Below, piece after piece: positions 26,333 to 34,247 of a DNA stretch of 64,000 bases. The DNA is from Pseudonocardia humida (GTDB taxonomy: Bacteria; Actinomycetota; Actinomycetes; Mycobacteriales; Pseudonocardiaceae): contig NZ_JAGSOV010000040.1 in NCBI RefSeq assembly GCF_023898865.1, forward strand, positions 1 to 64,000. Reading direction: 5' to 3'. A program made the position numbers and the translations under genes. Below the pieces are notes generated by a model. That model made no database searches. It saw only the letters and a program-made list of their open reading frames with translations, and was not told where the DNA came from. Position 1 is the stretch's first letter. Each line of letters starts with the position of its first letter.

Positions 26333-28381
26333 TCATTGGGGGAGCACCAAGAACGTCACGGAGGCGGCGAAGGCTGCGAGCAGCAGCCCGGTGAGTCCGT
26401 AGGCGAGGGGCCGGCGGGCCACTACTCCGACGAACTCGCGAAGGACTGCGCTCGGGTAGTAGTAGCGGGCGGTGCGAGCTCCGACGACCTGTGTCGAGAT
26501 CCCCAGTTCGGTGGAGATCTGGGCGGCGCGGAAGGCGTGGTAGTCGCTGGTCACGGCGATGGGGCGGTGTGCGCCGTGGTCGTGGGCCAGGTTCCAGGAC
26601 AGACGCAGGTTCTGCTCGGTGCTGTGCGAGCGGTCCTCCTCGACGATGAGGTCGGGTGGAATCTCCTTCGCGCGGAGGTAGTCGGCCATTGCGGCGGCCT
26701 CGCTGACGGCTTCGCCTGGCCCCTGCCCTCCTGAGCAGATCATGAGCGGGCGGTTGCCGTTCGTGTCCTCGGCCTCGAAGATCTCGACCGCCCGGTCGAG
26801 TCGGGCGGCCAGCAGTGGCGGCACCCGGGAGCCGAGCAGACCTGAGCCGAGTATGACGATGGCATCCACGCCGCCGGGCGCCGGCGCGCGGCCGTAGATG
26901 AGGCCGTAGCCGATGAACGCGAGCATGAGGAACCCGAGGTAGCCGGAGAGTACGAGGGCGCCGACGGCCAGTGCCACAGCCGGGCCGGTGGTGGTCGCGA
27001 AGACGAAGGCGCAGGTCGCCAGTAGCCCGGCGGTTCCCAGGCCGGCGAGCAGTGACAGGAGGTTGCCGAGTGAGTGTCGCTCGCGGCGCAGCATGACCGC
27101 GCCGTTGACCAGGAGATAGCCGATCATGGCGAAGGTCAGGACAGCGAGGCCGATCACGAGCACGACGAGCGCGGTCAGCCCGGCGCGGGTCGACGCTTGT
27201 CCGATCGCCGCGATGGCCGTCAGCACGAGGTAGCCCGCCGTCATCAGGCTGAGCACGGCCGTGCTCATCCGGCGCAGCTGATGGCCGTGGTCGACATGCT
27301 GCGCCTGGCTCATCTCCGTCGTTGTGCTTCGGGCGTCCAGGTAGGTCACCCCGGCCGCCAGCCCGGACAGCCCGCGATGTGCTGGTGTCCGCCAGGCCGC
27401 GAGCAGGCTCACCACAGCGAAGGCCGTGGCCAGTGGCGCAACGCCGCCCACCCCCGCGGCCGCCAGTCCGGTGAGGAGGAAGTAGGCGCCGGAGCCGGTG
27501 AGGAAACGCAGCAGCATCCGCCATCGCGTGGGCGGGCCGCCGTCCGGCCCCACCGGGCGTACTACCGTCGCGAGCTGCCCGATCGTCGCCCCGCGGGCGA
27601 GCATGGGGACGACCAGTAGCAGCGCGGTCGCCGGCATGATGTCCGTGACGAGCGCAGCGAGTGCATCCGGCGGTCTCCAATGTCCGGTCGGGTCGCGCGC
27701 GAGGCCCACCAGCAGGAGGGCGGCAACGCCGGCGATCTGCACCGCGACGACGTCGGCGAGCATCCCCAGCAGGCGCCTCCCGGTGCCGATCCCGGTCTCT
27801 CGCGGTGCGGCGGTGAAGTCCGCCCCGTGAACCGACGCCGTTGCGAGCAGACCCCCGAGCAGCGCACCGACAGTGTTCACGAGCAGGTCGTCCACGTCGA
27901 ACACCCGGTAGGCGCACGGGTACAGGCCCCAGTTCCCGGTCAGCTGGGTGAACTCCACGAGCGACGAAGTGGCGAACCCGACCAGCGCGATCCGCCCGAG
28001 CGACCACCGACCCATGGCTCGGGCCAGGATCCCGAGCGGCACGAACAGGGCGACGTTCAACACCACCTGGCGCAGCGCCGCGTTTCCGAGGAGACCGCCC
28101 GTCGCCTGGGCGCGGACATCGGCCACGAACTGCAACGGGTGCAACTGCGCATGCACCGCGTGCTGGGCGCACCATTCGACCGTCGCCTGCGGCAGGGGCA
28201 GGATCGTGTACGTCCAGAGAGCGACCCCATAGACGGCACCGCCGACGATGAGGACAGCGTGGCGCGGAAGCACTGTCCCGTAGCGACGGTATGTCCACGC
28301 CAGGTACGGAACGAAGCAGAGCACTATCAGCCCGAACCCCAGCACGACGGCGAACGCGCCCAGGAGCTCGAACTCAGCCAT
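26333..28381 (-). CDS. VanZ/RDD/YdcF fusion membrane protein
   Basis: The product has 682 residues from the ATG at 28381 and is strongly hydrophobic, with some fifteen helices. Residues 1-190 are VanZ-like (WTYTILPLPQATVEWC; LNVALFVPLGILARAMG; SSLVEFTQL). Residues ~225-375 look like an RDD domain, and 450-640 are a DUF218/YdcF domain (VDAIVILGSGLLGSRVPPLL; SGGQGPGEAVSEAAAMADYL; SDYHAFRA) placed between helices. YdcF proteins are implicated in cell-envelope processes and VanZ in lipid/teicoplanin phenotypes; the specific reaction is unknown. The fusion of all three on one chain is noteworthy. It begins the chromosomal part right of the attachment scar. Confidence 0.8.
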   Translation of the reverse strand: MAEFELLGAFAVVLGFGLIVLCFVPYLAWTYRRYGTVLPRHAVLIVGGAVYGVALWTYTILPLPQATVEWCAQHAVHAQLHPLQFVADVRAQATGGLLGNAALRQVVLNVALFVPLGILARAMGRWSLGRIALVGFATSSLVEFTQLTGNWGLYPCAYRVFDVDDLLVNTVGALLGGLLATASVHGADFTAAPRETGIGTGRRLLGMLADVVAVQIAGVAALLLVGLARDPTGHWRPPDALAALVTDIMPATALLLVVPMLARGATIGQLATVVRPVGPDGGPPTRWRMLLRFLTGSGAYFLLTGLAAAGVGGVAPLATAFAVVSLLAAWRTPAHRGLSGLAAGVTYLDARSTTTEMSQAQHVDHGHQLRRMSTAVLSLMTAGYLVLTAIAAIGQASTRAGLTALVVLVIGLAVLTFAMIGYLLVNGAVMLRRERHSLGNLLSLLAGLGTAGLLATCAFVFATTTGPAVALAVGALVLSGYLGFLMLAFIGYGLIYGRAPAPGGVDAIVILGSGLLGSRVPPLLAARLDRAVEIFEAEDTNGNRPLMICSGGQGPGEAVSEAAAMADYLRAKEIPPDLIVEEDRSHSTEQNLRLSWNLAHDHGAHRPIAVTSDYHAFRAAQISTELGISTQVVGARTARYYYPSAVLREFVGVVARRPLAYGLTGLLLAAFAASVTFLVLPQ

Positions 28382-28768
28382 GCCGCTCCTTACCCGAGAA
28401 CCCGTGTAGACGATGACTGAGTCTGCCTGCGGACGACGTGTCCTGAGGAATCTTGTCGGTTGCCGTGACCCGGAGGTGGGACGCGGCGAGCTGACCGACA
28501 GGCGTGGTGGGGGGCCGCCGAGGCTGCCCTCGTCCCTGATCTCACGTTCCTCGGCAGCCCCGCGGTCGTTGTGGGGTGCGTGGGCGGCGTGGCCCTCTGC
28601 GCATCGCCGTCCCACTGCTATCCAACGACCTCGGTGCAACAGTGCCGACGTTGCCCGGCAGGCGTCCTTCGAGGCCTCATCTGCCCAGGTAGTCGTACTC
28701 CGCGGCGACTCGCTGCGGGTCGCGGGTCTGCGCCGGCCTCGACCCGCCCACCGCGTGCCGCATGCTCC
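28382..28768. other. 387-bp region without a recognised gene
   Basis: Only arginine-rich shadow frames are seen. It lies upstream of the VanZ/YdcF gene and should contain its promoter. Confidence 0.4.
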
Positions 28769-29325
28769 TCACCGATGAGCGGTGGCGGTCGGGCTCGCGG
28801 CCAGGACGTAGGGCAGGTCGCGGTCGGTCAGCGCGAGGCGGAACTCGGTGGCATCGCCGTTGCCGGCATCAGCGACCAGCGGTCGCGCGGGTAGCCCCCA
28901 GTCGGTGAGTTGGTCGAGCATGTCCAGCGCCAGGCGCCACTTCTCCCGGTGCCGCACCTGATCGTCGATCCCGGCCCGGGCTCGTCGCTGGCGGACCTGC
29001 TCGGCCAGCGCGGGGTCAGCCGTCTCGTCGAGGCGGGTGTCGTCCCAGGACTCGGGCAGGAACAACCGTCAGTTCACCGCCGCGGATGCCCAGTCGCTAC
29101 CGGCGTGAACGGAGACCCCGATCTGGCAGTTCCCGGTCTTGCCCAACGCCCCGCAGTACATCCGTGCCACCCCGGGCGAGTGGATGCCGTCCTTGGGGAA
29201 GCCGGTGTCGTCAAGGATCCACGCCTGCGGACCGATGAACCCGCCGTCGGGTCCTGCTGCCCAGAGCGCCAGCCGGCGGCGGACCTCGACGTGGTCCCAG
29301 GTCGAGGACTCACGAACTGCTGGAG
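28769..29325 (-). pseudogene. IS701-family transposase, truncated at both ends and with a nonsense codon
   Basis: The frame reads GGFIGPQAWILDDTGFPKDG, then ARMYCGALGKTGNCQIGVSV, SAAVN-stop-RLFLPESWDD, then VADAGNGDATEFRLALTDRD and LPYVLAASPTATA. These are the N-terminal to central parts of IS701 transposases, with the first catalytic Asp (DDTG) and the second (ADAG). At 29069-29071 a TGA replaces the family's Trp codon (VNWRLFLPE). The 5' end is cut off at about 29325, exactly where the headless DUF998 frame on the other strand begins, and the C-terminal third is missing. Confidence 0.85.
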
Positions 29326-29709
29326 CTGTTGGTGATCGACCCCGGGCTGGGCATCCTGGCCGTCTGCGCCGTGGGCGGCGTCGGGGTGGGGGTCTTCGTC
29401 ACCGACCCCATGACCGCACCGCCCGACGCGCTCACCACCCACGGCGTGCTGCACGTCATCTTCGGAGCGAGCGCGCTGGTCCTGCTGCCGGCCGCCGCAC
29501 TGCTGATCACCCGCAGCCTCGCCCGCGCCCACCCGGCCGGGTCCCGCGACCAGGCCGTCCTGCGGGGTGTGGCGCTGCTGCCGCTGGCCGGCCTGCTCCT
29601 GATCTGGGTGCCCGAGGTCGCGGGCCTCATCCCCACCGGCGGCTGGCCCGACCGAGTGCTGTTCCTGATCTACACGGTCTGGGTCGTCGTGCTGGCCAGG
29701 AAGGCGTGA
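29326..29709 (+). pseudogene. DUF998-family membrane protein lacking its N-terminus
   Basis: The frame VIDPGLGILAVCAVGGVGVG, then FVTDPMTAPPDALTTHGVLH, matches DUF998 proteins from the second or third helix on. FVTDP and the H..LH motif are the family hallmark. Helices continue to the stop at 29709. The first helices are absent where the IS701 remnant starts, so the gene was probably beheaded by the insertion. The GTG at 29329 could allow translation of a 126-residue remainder. Confidence 0.65.
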
Positions 29710-29807
29710 TCACCCATAGTGGATCCGATTGCGCCGGTTCAGCCCGGTCGGCCGGGGCGTGCGGCAGGCCCCGGCCGGGGTGCGACGGCATCCCCTCGTT
29801 GCGGGGT

Positions 29808-30500
29808 TCACGTCCCGGCTGCCGGGGTGGGTGCCGCGGTGGTGGCCAGGGCGCGGGCGCTGACGGCGGTGAGCCAGCCCAGGCCGGTGGTGATGGTGAG
29901 TCGTTGCAGCAGGCCGCCGAACGCGACCAGGGTCGGTGTCTGCGCCAACGCTGCGCTGGTCAGGACGAGTCCGACGAGCATGGCCAGCCCGGCCGCCGCC
30001 GAGCCGGCCGCCCATCCGCGATCGCCCGCCCTGCGGAACGCCCACGCGTACGCGAGGGCGGCGGCCGGGAGGCCGAGGAACACCGGGATCGCGGCCAGGT
30101 CGTGCAGCAGGGCTTCGGTGGAGCTGTGGCTGGTGAGCAGGTCGGGGGTTCCCGGGGGGTAGCCGCTGATCGGGTCGGTCAGGAAGGCGCCGGAGCCGAG
30201 CAGGCCGAGGCCGGCGGCGCCCACCAGGATCGGCCCTACCCGCGTCCGGGCGGCCACGGGGCCGCGCGCCAGCCCGACCGCGGCCGCACCGGACAGGACG
30301 CCCGCGATCAGGAAGTTCGCGACCTGCACCCAGCCGTCGGGGCCCAGGGCCAGCAGGCTGACCGGGTGCCGCAGCGGGTCGTAGTCGGCTCGGGTGGCGC
30401 CCGCGACCAGGAACGTCGCGATGAACACCGGCCCGGCCGCGACCCCGCACCGCAGCAGGCGGGCGGTCAGCCGGCCGGACCCGGAGTGCCGCGCGCCCAT
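29808..30500 (-). CDS. DUF998-family integral membrane protein
   Basis: The product has 230 residues from the ATG at 30500, with six predicted helices. The family pattern is clear: RHPVSLLALGPDGWVQVANF, then GAFLTDPISGYPPGTPDLLT, and a later ALLHDLAAIPVFLGLP. Function of DUF998 proteins is not established. Its start overlaps the stop of the Clp-N-like gene (ATGA), so it is the last gene of a three-gene operon starting at 31170. It faces the truncated DUF998 copy tail-to-tail. Confidence 0.82.
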   Translation of the reverse strand: MGARHSGSGRLTARLLRCGVAAGPVFIATFLVAGATRADYDPLRHPVSLLALGPDGWVQVANFLIAGVLSGAAAVGLARGPVAARTRVGPILVGAAGLGLLGSGAFLTDPISGYPPGTPDLLTSHSSTEALLHDLAAIPVFLGLPAAALAYAWAFRRAGDRGWAAGSAAAGLAMLVGLVLTSAALAQTPTLVAFGGLLQRLTITTGLGWLTAVSARALATTAAPTPAAGT

Positions 30501-30955
30501 CACGCCACCCCGAGGTGGTGGCGGGCCCGGGCCCGGTCCACCCGCAGCGCGTCGAGCAGCGCCGCGGCGGGATCGGGTGGGCGGCGGGCCAGCAGCGCCA
30601 GCACGACGTGCTTCGGCCCCGTGCGCTCCCCCCGGGACAGCGTGCCCAGCCCGGTGAAGACCGACAGCGCGCCGGGCGTGAGCGGCAGTCGCCGGCCTGC
30701 GCCCGGCGGGACCGGCGCCACCTCGACGCCCGTGACGCCCACCGCCGCCAGCGCCTGCCGGTCGAGCTCGCACAGCGCCTCGTACGCGGTGTCCGGGTCG
30801 GTGCCCAGCGCGTGGGAGGCGATCGGGTCCGCTCCGGTCAGCACGGCGACCACGAGGTGGTCGGTTCCCACCCGGCGGTCGCCGCGGCTGCGCGCCACGG
30901 CGCTCGCGTCGAGGACGATGCGGCCGAGGCCGGCTCTCCGGGTCCGTCCTGCCAT
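30500..30955 (-). CDS. Clp N-terminal-domain protein (stand-alone)
   Basis: The product has 151 residues from the ATG at 30955. Two Clp-N-like helical repeats are visible: IVLDASAVARSRGDRRVGTD, HLVVAVLTGADPIASHALG, and later GERTGPKHVVLALLARRPPD. No AAA+ module is attached, so it may be an adaptor or a peptide-binding sensor rather than an unfoldase. It is coupled to the DUF998 gene downstream and lies 11 bp after a small HTH gene. Confidence 0.75.
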   Translation of the reverse strand: MAGRTRRAGLGRIVLDASAVARSRGDRRVGTDHLVVAVLTGADPIASHALGTDPDTAYEALCELDRQALAAVGVTGVEVAPVPPGAGRRLPLTPGALSVFTGLGTLSRGERTGPKHVVLALLARRPPDPAAALLDALRVDRARARHHLGVA

Positions 30956-30966
30956 CTCCGTACCCC

Positions 30967-31170
30967 CTACCTGCCGTGCTTGGTGTGCGCGGACTGCCGG
31001 GTGATCCCCAGCGCGTCCCCGATCCGCTGCCACGACCAGCCCTGCCGGCGGGCCTCGGCCACCTGGTGGGCCTCCAGGCGATCCGCCAGCCTGCGCAGCG
31101 CCAGGGCGGCGCGCAGGCCGACCGCGGGATCGCCGGATGTCACCATCGCGGGGAGTTCGTCCAGCTCCAT
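30967..31170 (-). CDS. Small HTH regulator
   Basis: The product has 67 residues. After a short acidic start, residues 20-65 form a helix-turn-helix (RRLADRLEAHQVAEARRQGW, then SWQRIGDALGITRQSAHTKH) of the sigma-region-4/RPA-like type found beside stand-alone Clp-N proteins in actinobacteria. It is the first gene of the operon with Clp-N and DUF998 and is a likely autoregulator. It lies 31 bp from the end of the TetX-like gene, which runs the same way. Confidence 0.8.
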   Translation of the reverse strand: MELDELPAMVTSGDPAVGLRAALALRRLADRLEAHQVAEARRQGWSWQRIGDALGITRQSAHTKHGR

Positions 31171-31201
31171 GGCGTCAGCTTAGTCTGACACGATGCGGAT
31201 G

Positions 31202-32368
31202 TCAGGGCAAACTGACAGAGGGGACGCCCATCCCGCCGAAGAACTCGACCATGCCCCGGGGGGAGTCGTCGGCGAAGCACAGGTCGAGCCCGCGGGCGGA
31301 CTGCCGGGCCGCGTCGGCGGAGCGCGGGAACATCGCCGTCTCGTACTGGCGCAGCGCGGCCTCGACGTCGTCGCCGTGCTCCACCAGGGCCAGTGCCAGC
31401 TCGCAGCCGTCGAGCATGGCGGCGTTCGCGCCCTCGCCGGCGAACGGAGACATCAGGTGGGCGGCGTCGCCGATCAGGGTGACGCCGGGGACGCGGGGCC
31501 ACGAGTGGCCGGTGGGCAGGGCGTAGATCCGGCGGGCGACGATCTCGTCGTCGCAGTGGCGGATCAGGTCGGTCAGCGCCGGGGTCCAGTCGGCGAACTC
31601 GGCCAGCAGGGCGGTGCGGGTGGCGGCGGGGTCCGACCAGTCGACGCCGCGGGTGTCGAGCCAGTCCTCGCCGGTCCGCAGCATGGCTCCCAGGTGCAGG
31701 TCGCGGCCGCCGTGGCCGCCGATGCTCTTGTTGTCCGACAGGGCGAACAGGCTGCCGGTGCCGACCAGCGCGGCCGAGGCCGGCACGCGGGTCGGGGCGT
31801 CGGTGACGTGGAGGTCGACGTAGCTGATCCCGACGTACTCGGGGGAGGCGCTGGAGAGCAGGGGGCGGACCCGCGACCAGGCGCCGTCGGCGCCGATCAG
31901 CAGGTCGGCGGTCCGGCGGGAGCCGTCGGCGAAGGTGAGCTCGTACCGGCCGTCGTCCAGGCGGGCGGCCCGGCTGAGCTTGTGGTCCCAGACGACCCTG
32001 CCCGGGTGCAGCGAGCCCAGCAGCAGGGCGCGCAGGTCGGTCCGGTCGATCTCGGGCCGGCCGGTGTCGCCGGGCCTGTCCGGGGCGGGCCGGTCGATGA
32101 AGACGGTGCCCGCCTTGTCCATCACCCGGAGCGCCTCGCCCTGGGGGCGGGTGAGGCGGCGGAGCCGCTCGTGGAGGCCCGCTTCGCGCAGGGCCAGCTG
32201 GCCGGACTCGACGTGCAGGTCGAGCAGGCCGCCCTGCCGGCGAGTGTCGGCGGTGACGTCGCGTTCGTAGACGGTGCAGGCGATGTCGTGCTGCTGGAGG
32301 ATGCGGGCCAGCACCAGGCCGCTGAGGCCGCCGCCGACGACGGCGATGGAAGGAGGGGAAGAGGGCAT
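31202..32368 (-). CDS. TetX-like FAD-dependent monooxygenase
   Basis: The product has 388 residues. It shows the Rossmann FAD motif (IAVVGGGLSGLVLARILQQH), the TetX-like block GGLLDLHVESGQLALREAG, EIDRTDLRALLLGSLHPG, and the second FAD motif with GD (GVTLIGDAAHLMSPFAGEGA). Similarity to TetX extends over the whole length, more than to generic PHBH hydroxylases. TetX enzymes hydroxylate and inactivate tetracyclines using NADPH and O2; whether this one does cannot be concluded from sequence. It is divergent from a TetR gene whose C-terminal domain is of the tetracycline-repressor type, so an inducible flavin oxygenase responding to a polycyclic compound is likely. Confidence 0.85.
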   Translation of the reverse strand: MPSSPPSIAVVGGGLSGLVLARILQQHDIACTVYERDVTADTRRQGGLLDLHVESGQLALREAGLHERLRRLTRPQGEALRVMDKAGTVFIDRPAPDRPGDTGRPEIDRTDLRALLLGSLHPGRVVWDHKLSRAARLDDGRYELTFADGSRRTADLLIGADGAWSRVRPLLSSASPEYVGISYVDLHVTDAPTRVPASAALVGTGSLFALSDNKSIGGHGGRDLHLGAMLRTGEDWLDTRGVDWSDPAATRTALLAEFADWTPALTDLIRHCDDEIVARRIYALPTGHSWPRVPGVTLIGDAAHLMSPFAGEGANAAMLDGCELALALVEHGDDVEAALRQYETAMFPRSADAARQSARGLDLCFADDSPRGMVEFFGGMGVPSVSLP

Positions 32369-32478
32369 GCCACACCTCGGACAGGATCGATAAGGTAGCC
32401 GCGTACGTCGTATATGACCAGACATGTACACCGTATGCGTCCCGAGTGGTGTGCGCAACCGACACGAGGAGCACCGCC
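32369..32478. promoter_or_regulatory. Divergent promoter/operator region of the TetX-like and TetR genes
   Basis: The 110-bp gap is AT-richer than its surroundings and contains short dyads TACGTCGTA (32404-32412) and ACATGT (32422-32427). These are candidate TetR operator half-sites controlling both directions. No precise boxes are assigned. Confidence 0.45.
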
Positions 32479-33198
32479 GTGCCCGACGAACCGCCACCCG
32501 TCATCTGGGCGCGCCTGTCCGGCCAGGGGCGGGGGCCGGCGCGCACCCTCGACCACGCGGCCATCACCGCGGCGGCGGTCGCCCTGGCCGACGAGGACGG
32601 GGTCGACGCGGTCTCGATGCGCAGGATCGCGGCGCGCATGGACCACAGCCCGATGGCGCTCTACCGGCACGTCGGCAGCAAGGACGACCTGACCGAGCTG
32701 ATGTACGACGCGGTGCTCGGCGAGCTGGACCTGACCGGGATGCCGTCCGGCGACTGGCGCGCCGACCTCGCCCGGCTGGCCCGGGAGGTCCGCCGGCTCC
32801 ACCACGCCCACCCCTGGATCGTCCGGTTCGGGCACCGGCCGACCCTGGGCCCCAACGCCCGGCGGTTCCTGGAGACCGGCCTGGCCTGCGTGGACGGGCT
32901 CGGGCTCGACATCGACGCGATGCTGGACCTGCTGGCCACCGCCCAGCAGTTCACCCGGGGCTTCGTCGGGCAGGAGCTGGGGGAGCTCGACGCGCAGCGG
33001 CGCACCGGCCTGGACCTCGCGGCCTACCAGCGCCAGACCGGGCCCTACATCGCGCAGTTGCTGGAGGAGGGCAGGCTGCCGTACCTGGAGCGGCTGATCA
33101 TCGAGGCCGAGGACGTCCCCGATCCGGACGAGGTGTTCGAGCGGCGCCTGGCGATGGTGCTCGACGGGCTCGCCGCCGGGATCGCCCGCCCGGGCTGA
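32479..33198 (+). CDS. TetR-family regulator with TetR_C-type ligand domain
   Basis: About 239 residues from the GTG at 32479 (VPDEPPPVIWARL); an upstream GTG at 32446 is also in frame. The HTH is LDHAAITAAAVALADEDGVD, AVSMRRIAARMDHSPMALYR, HVGSKDDLTELMYD. The C-terminal helical domain (WIVRFGHRPTLGPNARRFLE; QQFTRGFVGQELGE) resembles that of tetracycline-type repressors. It likely represses the divergent TetX-like gene and itself. Confidence 0.88.
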   Translation: MPDEPPPVIWARLSGQGRGPARTLDHAAITAAAVALADEDGVDAVSMRRIAARMDHSPMALYRHVGSKDDLTELMYDAVLGELDLTGMPSGDWRADLARLAREVRRLHHAHPWIVRFGHRPTLGPNARRFLETGLACVDGLGLDIDAMLDLLATAQQFTRGFVGQELGELDAQRRTGLDLAAYQRQTGPYIAQLLEEGRLPYLERLIIEAEDVPDPDEVFERRLAMVLDGLAAGIARPG

Positions 33199-33219
33199 CG
33201 CGGACCGCGTGACCGGCTG

Positions 33220-33954
33220 CTACCCCTCGTCCGTCCGCCACTGCCCGGGCAGCGCGCGCCGCACCGCGGAGAGCCCGTCGGCCGACGGCGCCCGCACCCA
33301 CAGCCACGTTCCGGGGTCCTCGCGCAGGATCGCCCCGTACCCCTCGAACCACCTCGTCGGGCCGTCGCCGGGCTGTGCCCAGGACGGGTGGTCGGGGATC
33401 GGCAACCGATGGAACCGTTCCTCCAGCGCGGCGACGGTGGCGCCGTCCAGTTCCCGGTCGTCGGTGAGCTCACCGCCCGAGAGCATCCATTCCGACAGCA
33501 CCATCTCCACGCACGCCGCCGAGACGCGGTCCAGGAAGGGCCGCCAGGTCCTCCCGGCTCGATCGGCCGCGTCCGGTCGGAACACCACGGGTGGGTCCGG
33601 CTCGGTCACGGCCGGCAGCGGAACGCCCCACTCGGCGACGCACTGGTTCTCCACCCGGAAGACCAGCACCTCGCCCGAGTCGTCGACGTCCACCTGGTCG
33701 GGGGAGAGCAGGCGGTCCTGGGTCCGGGTGAGGTCGGTGCGCCTGCCGATGAGCGCGTAGACCGCGCGGAGCGGAGCGGGGAGCGGGAGGCCCAGCCGGG
33801 CCTCCGCGGCCAGCAGTTCCTCCTCGGTGCAGCCGTCGCCGGCAGCGACCGGACTCGCGTAGCGGGCCGCGAACAACCGGATGAATCGCGCCACGCCGGC
33901 CGCGCCCCGCAGTCCCCGGGAGAGCTCGGAACGGAGGTCGAATCCGTCGCTCAC
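33220..33954 (-). CDS. SMI1/KNR4-like protein
   Basis: About 244 residues from the GTG at 33954. The SMI1/KNR4 (SUKH) pattern is seen at 35-110: GCTEEELLAAEARLGLPLPA, PLRAVYALIGR, and LLSPDQVDVDDSGEVLVF. The remainder shows further SUKH-type beta structure with WGVPLP. SUKH proteins often act as immunity proteins or as protein-interaction modules. There is no polymorphic toxin next to it, so an orphan immunity role is only a guess. Confidence 0.75.
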   Translation of the reverse strand: MSDGFDLRSELSRGLRGAAGVARFIRLFAARYASPVAAGDGCTEEELLAAEARLGLPLPAPLRAVYALIGRRTDLTRTQDRLLSPDQVDVDDSGEVLVFRVENQCVAEWGVPLPAVTEPDPPVVFRPDAADRAGRTWRPFLDRVSAACVEMVLSEWMLSGGELTDDRELDGATVAALEERFHRLPIPDHPSWAQPGDGPTRWFEGYGAILREDPGTWLWVRAPSADGLSAVRRALPGQWRTDEG

Positions 33955-34007
33955 GGGAGCACCGTAGTAGCGCCTCTCCTCGCGTGGTGCGACCGGCGTG
34001 CCGCTGC

Positions 34008-34186
34008 CCATGGCGCCGGCGGAGCTGGGGCCGATCGACGAGTACGAGTTCGTGGTGCAGCCCAGGCAGGCCGGCCACGGGCCGACGTTGTTCGCGGGGC
34101 TGTCGACGTACGTCGACCTGGAGCTCGTGGGCCGGCGGGAGTTCGGTTCGGGGGCGGTGGCGATGCGGTACGGGCCCGTGAGGTAG
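34008..34186 (+). pseudogene. RibD/dihydrofolate-reductase-like C-terminal fragment
   Basis: The frame APAELGPIDEYEFVVQPRQA, then GHGPTLFAGLS and LELVGRREFGSGAVAMRYGP, is the C-terminus of dihydrofolate-reductase-family (RibD_C) proteins: GLIDEY, P..LG.G..LF, and the final SG.V.LRY. The NADPH-binding N-terminal two thirds are missing. Confidence 0.65.
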
Positions 34187-34247
34187 CCGGTCGGTGCGAC
34201 GCGGGGCGGGCTTGCGGCTGCGGCGGCCGGGTCAGCAGACTCCCGGC

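Noticed and set aside
24205..29325. The two IS701 fragments as halves of one interrupted element
   Set aside because: Both contain the region around the second catalytic Asp (TADEAYGQ and VADAGNGD), so they come from different IS701 copies.
31202..32368. Calling the monooxygenase a proven tetracycline-resistance gene
   Set aside because: Similarity to TetX is clear, but substrate specificity cannot be decided from sequence alone.
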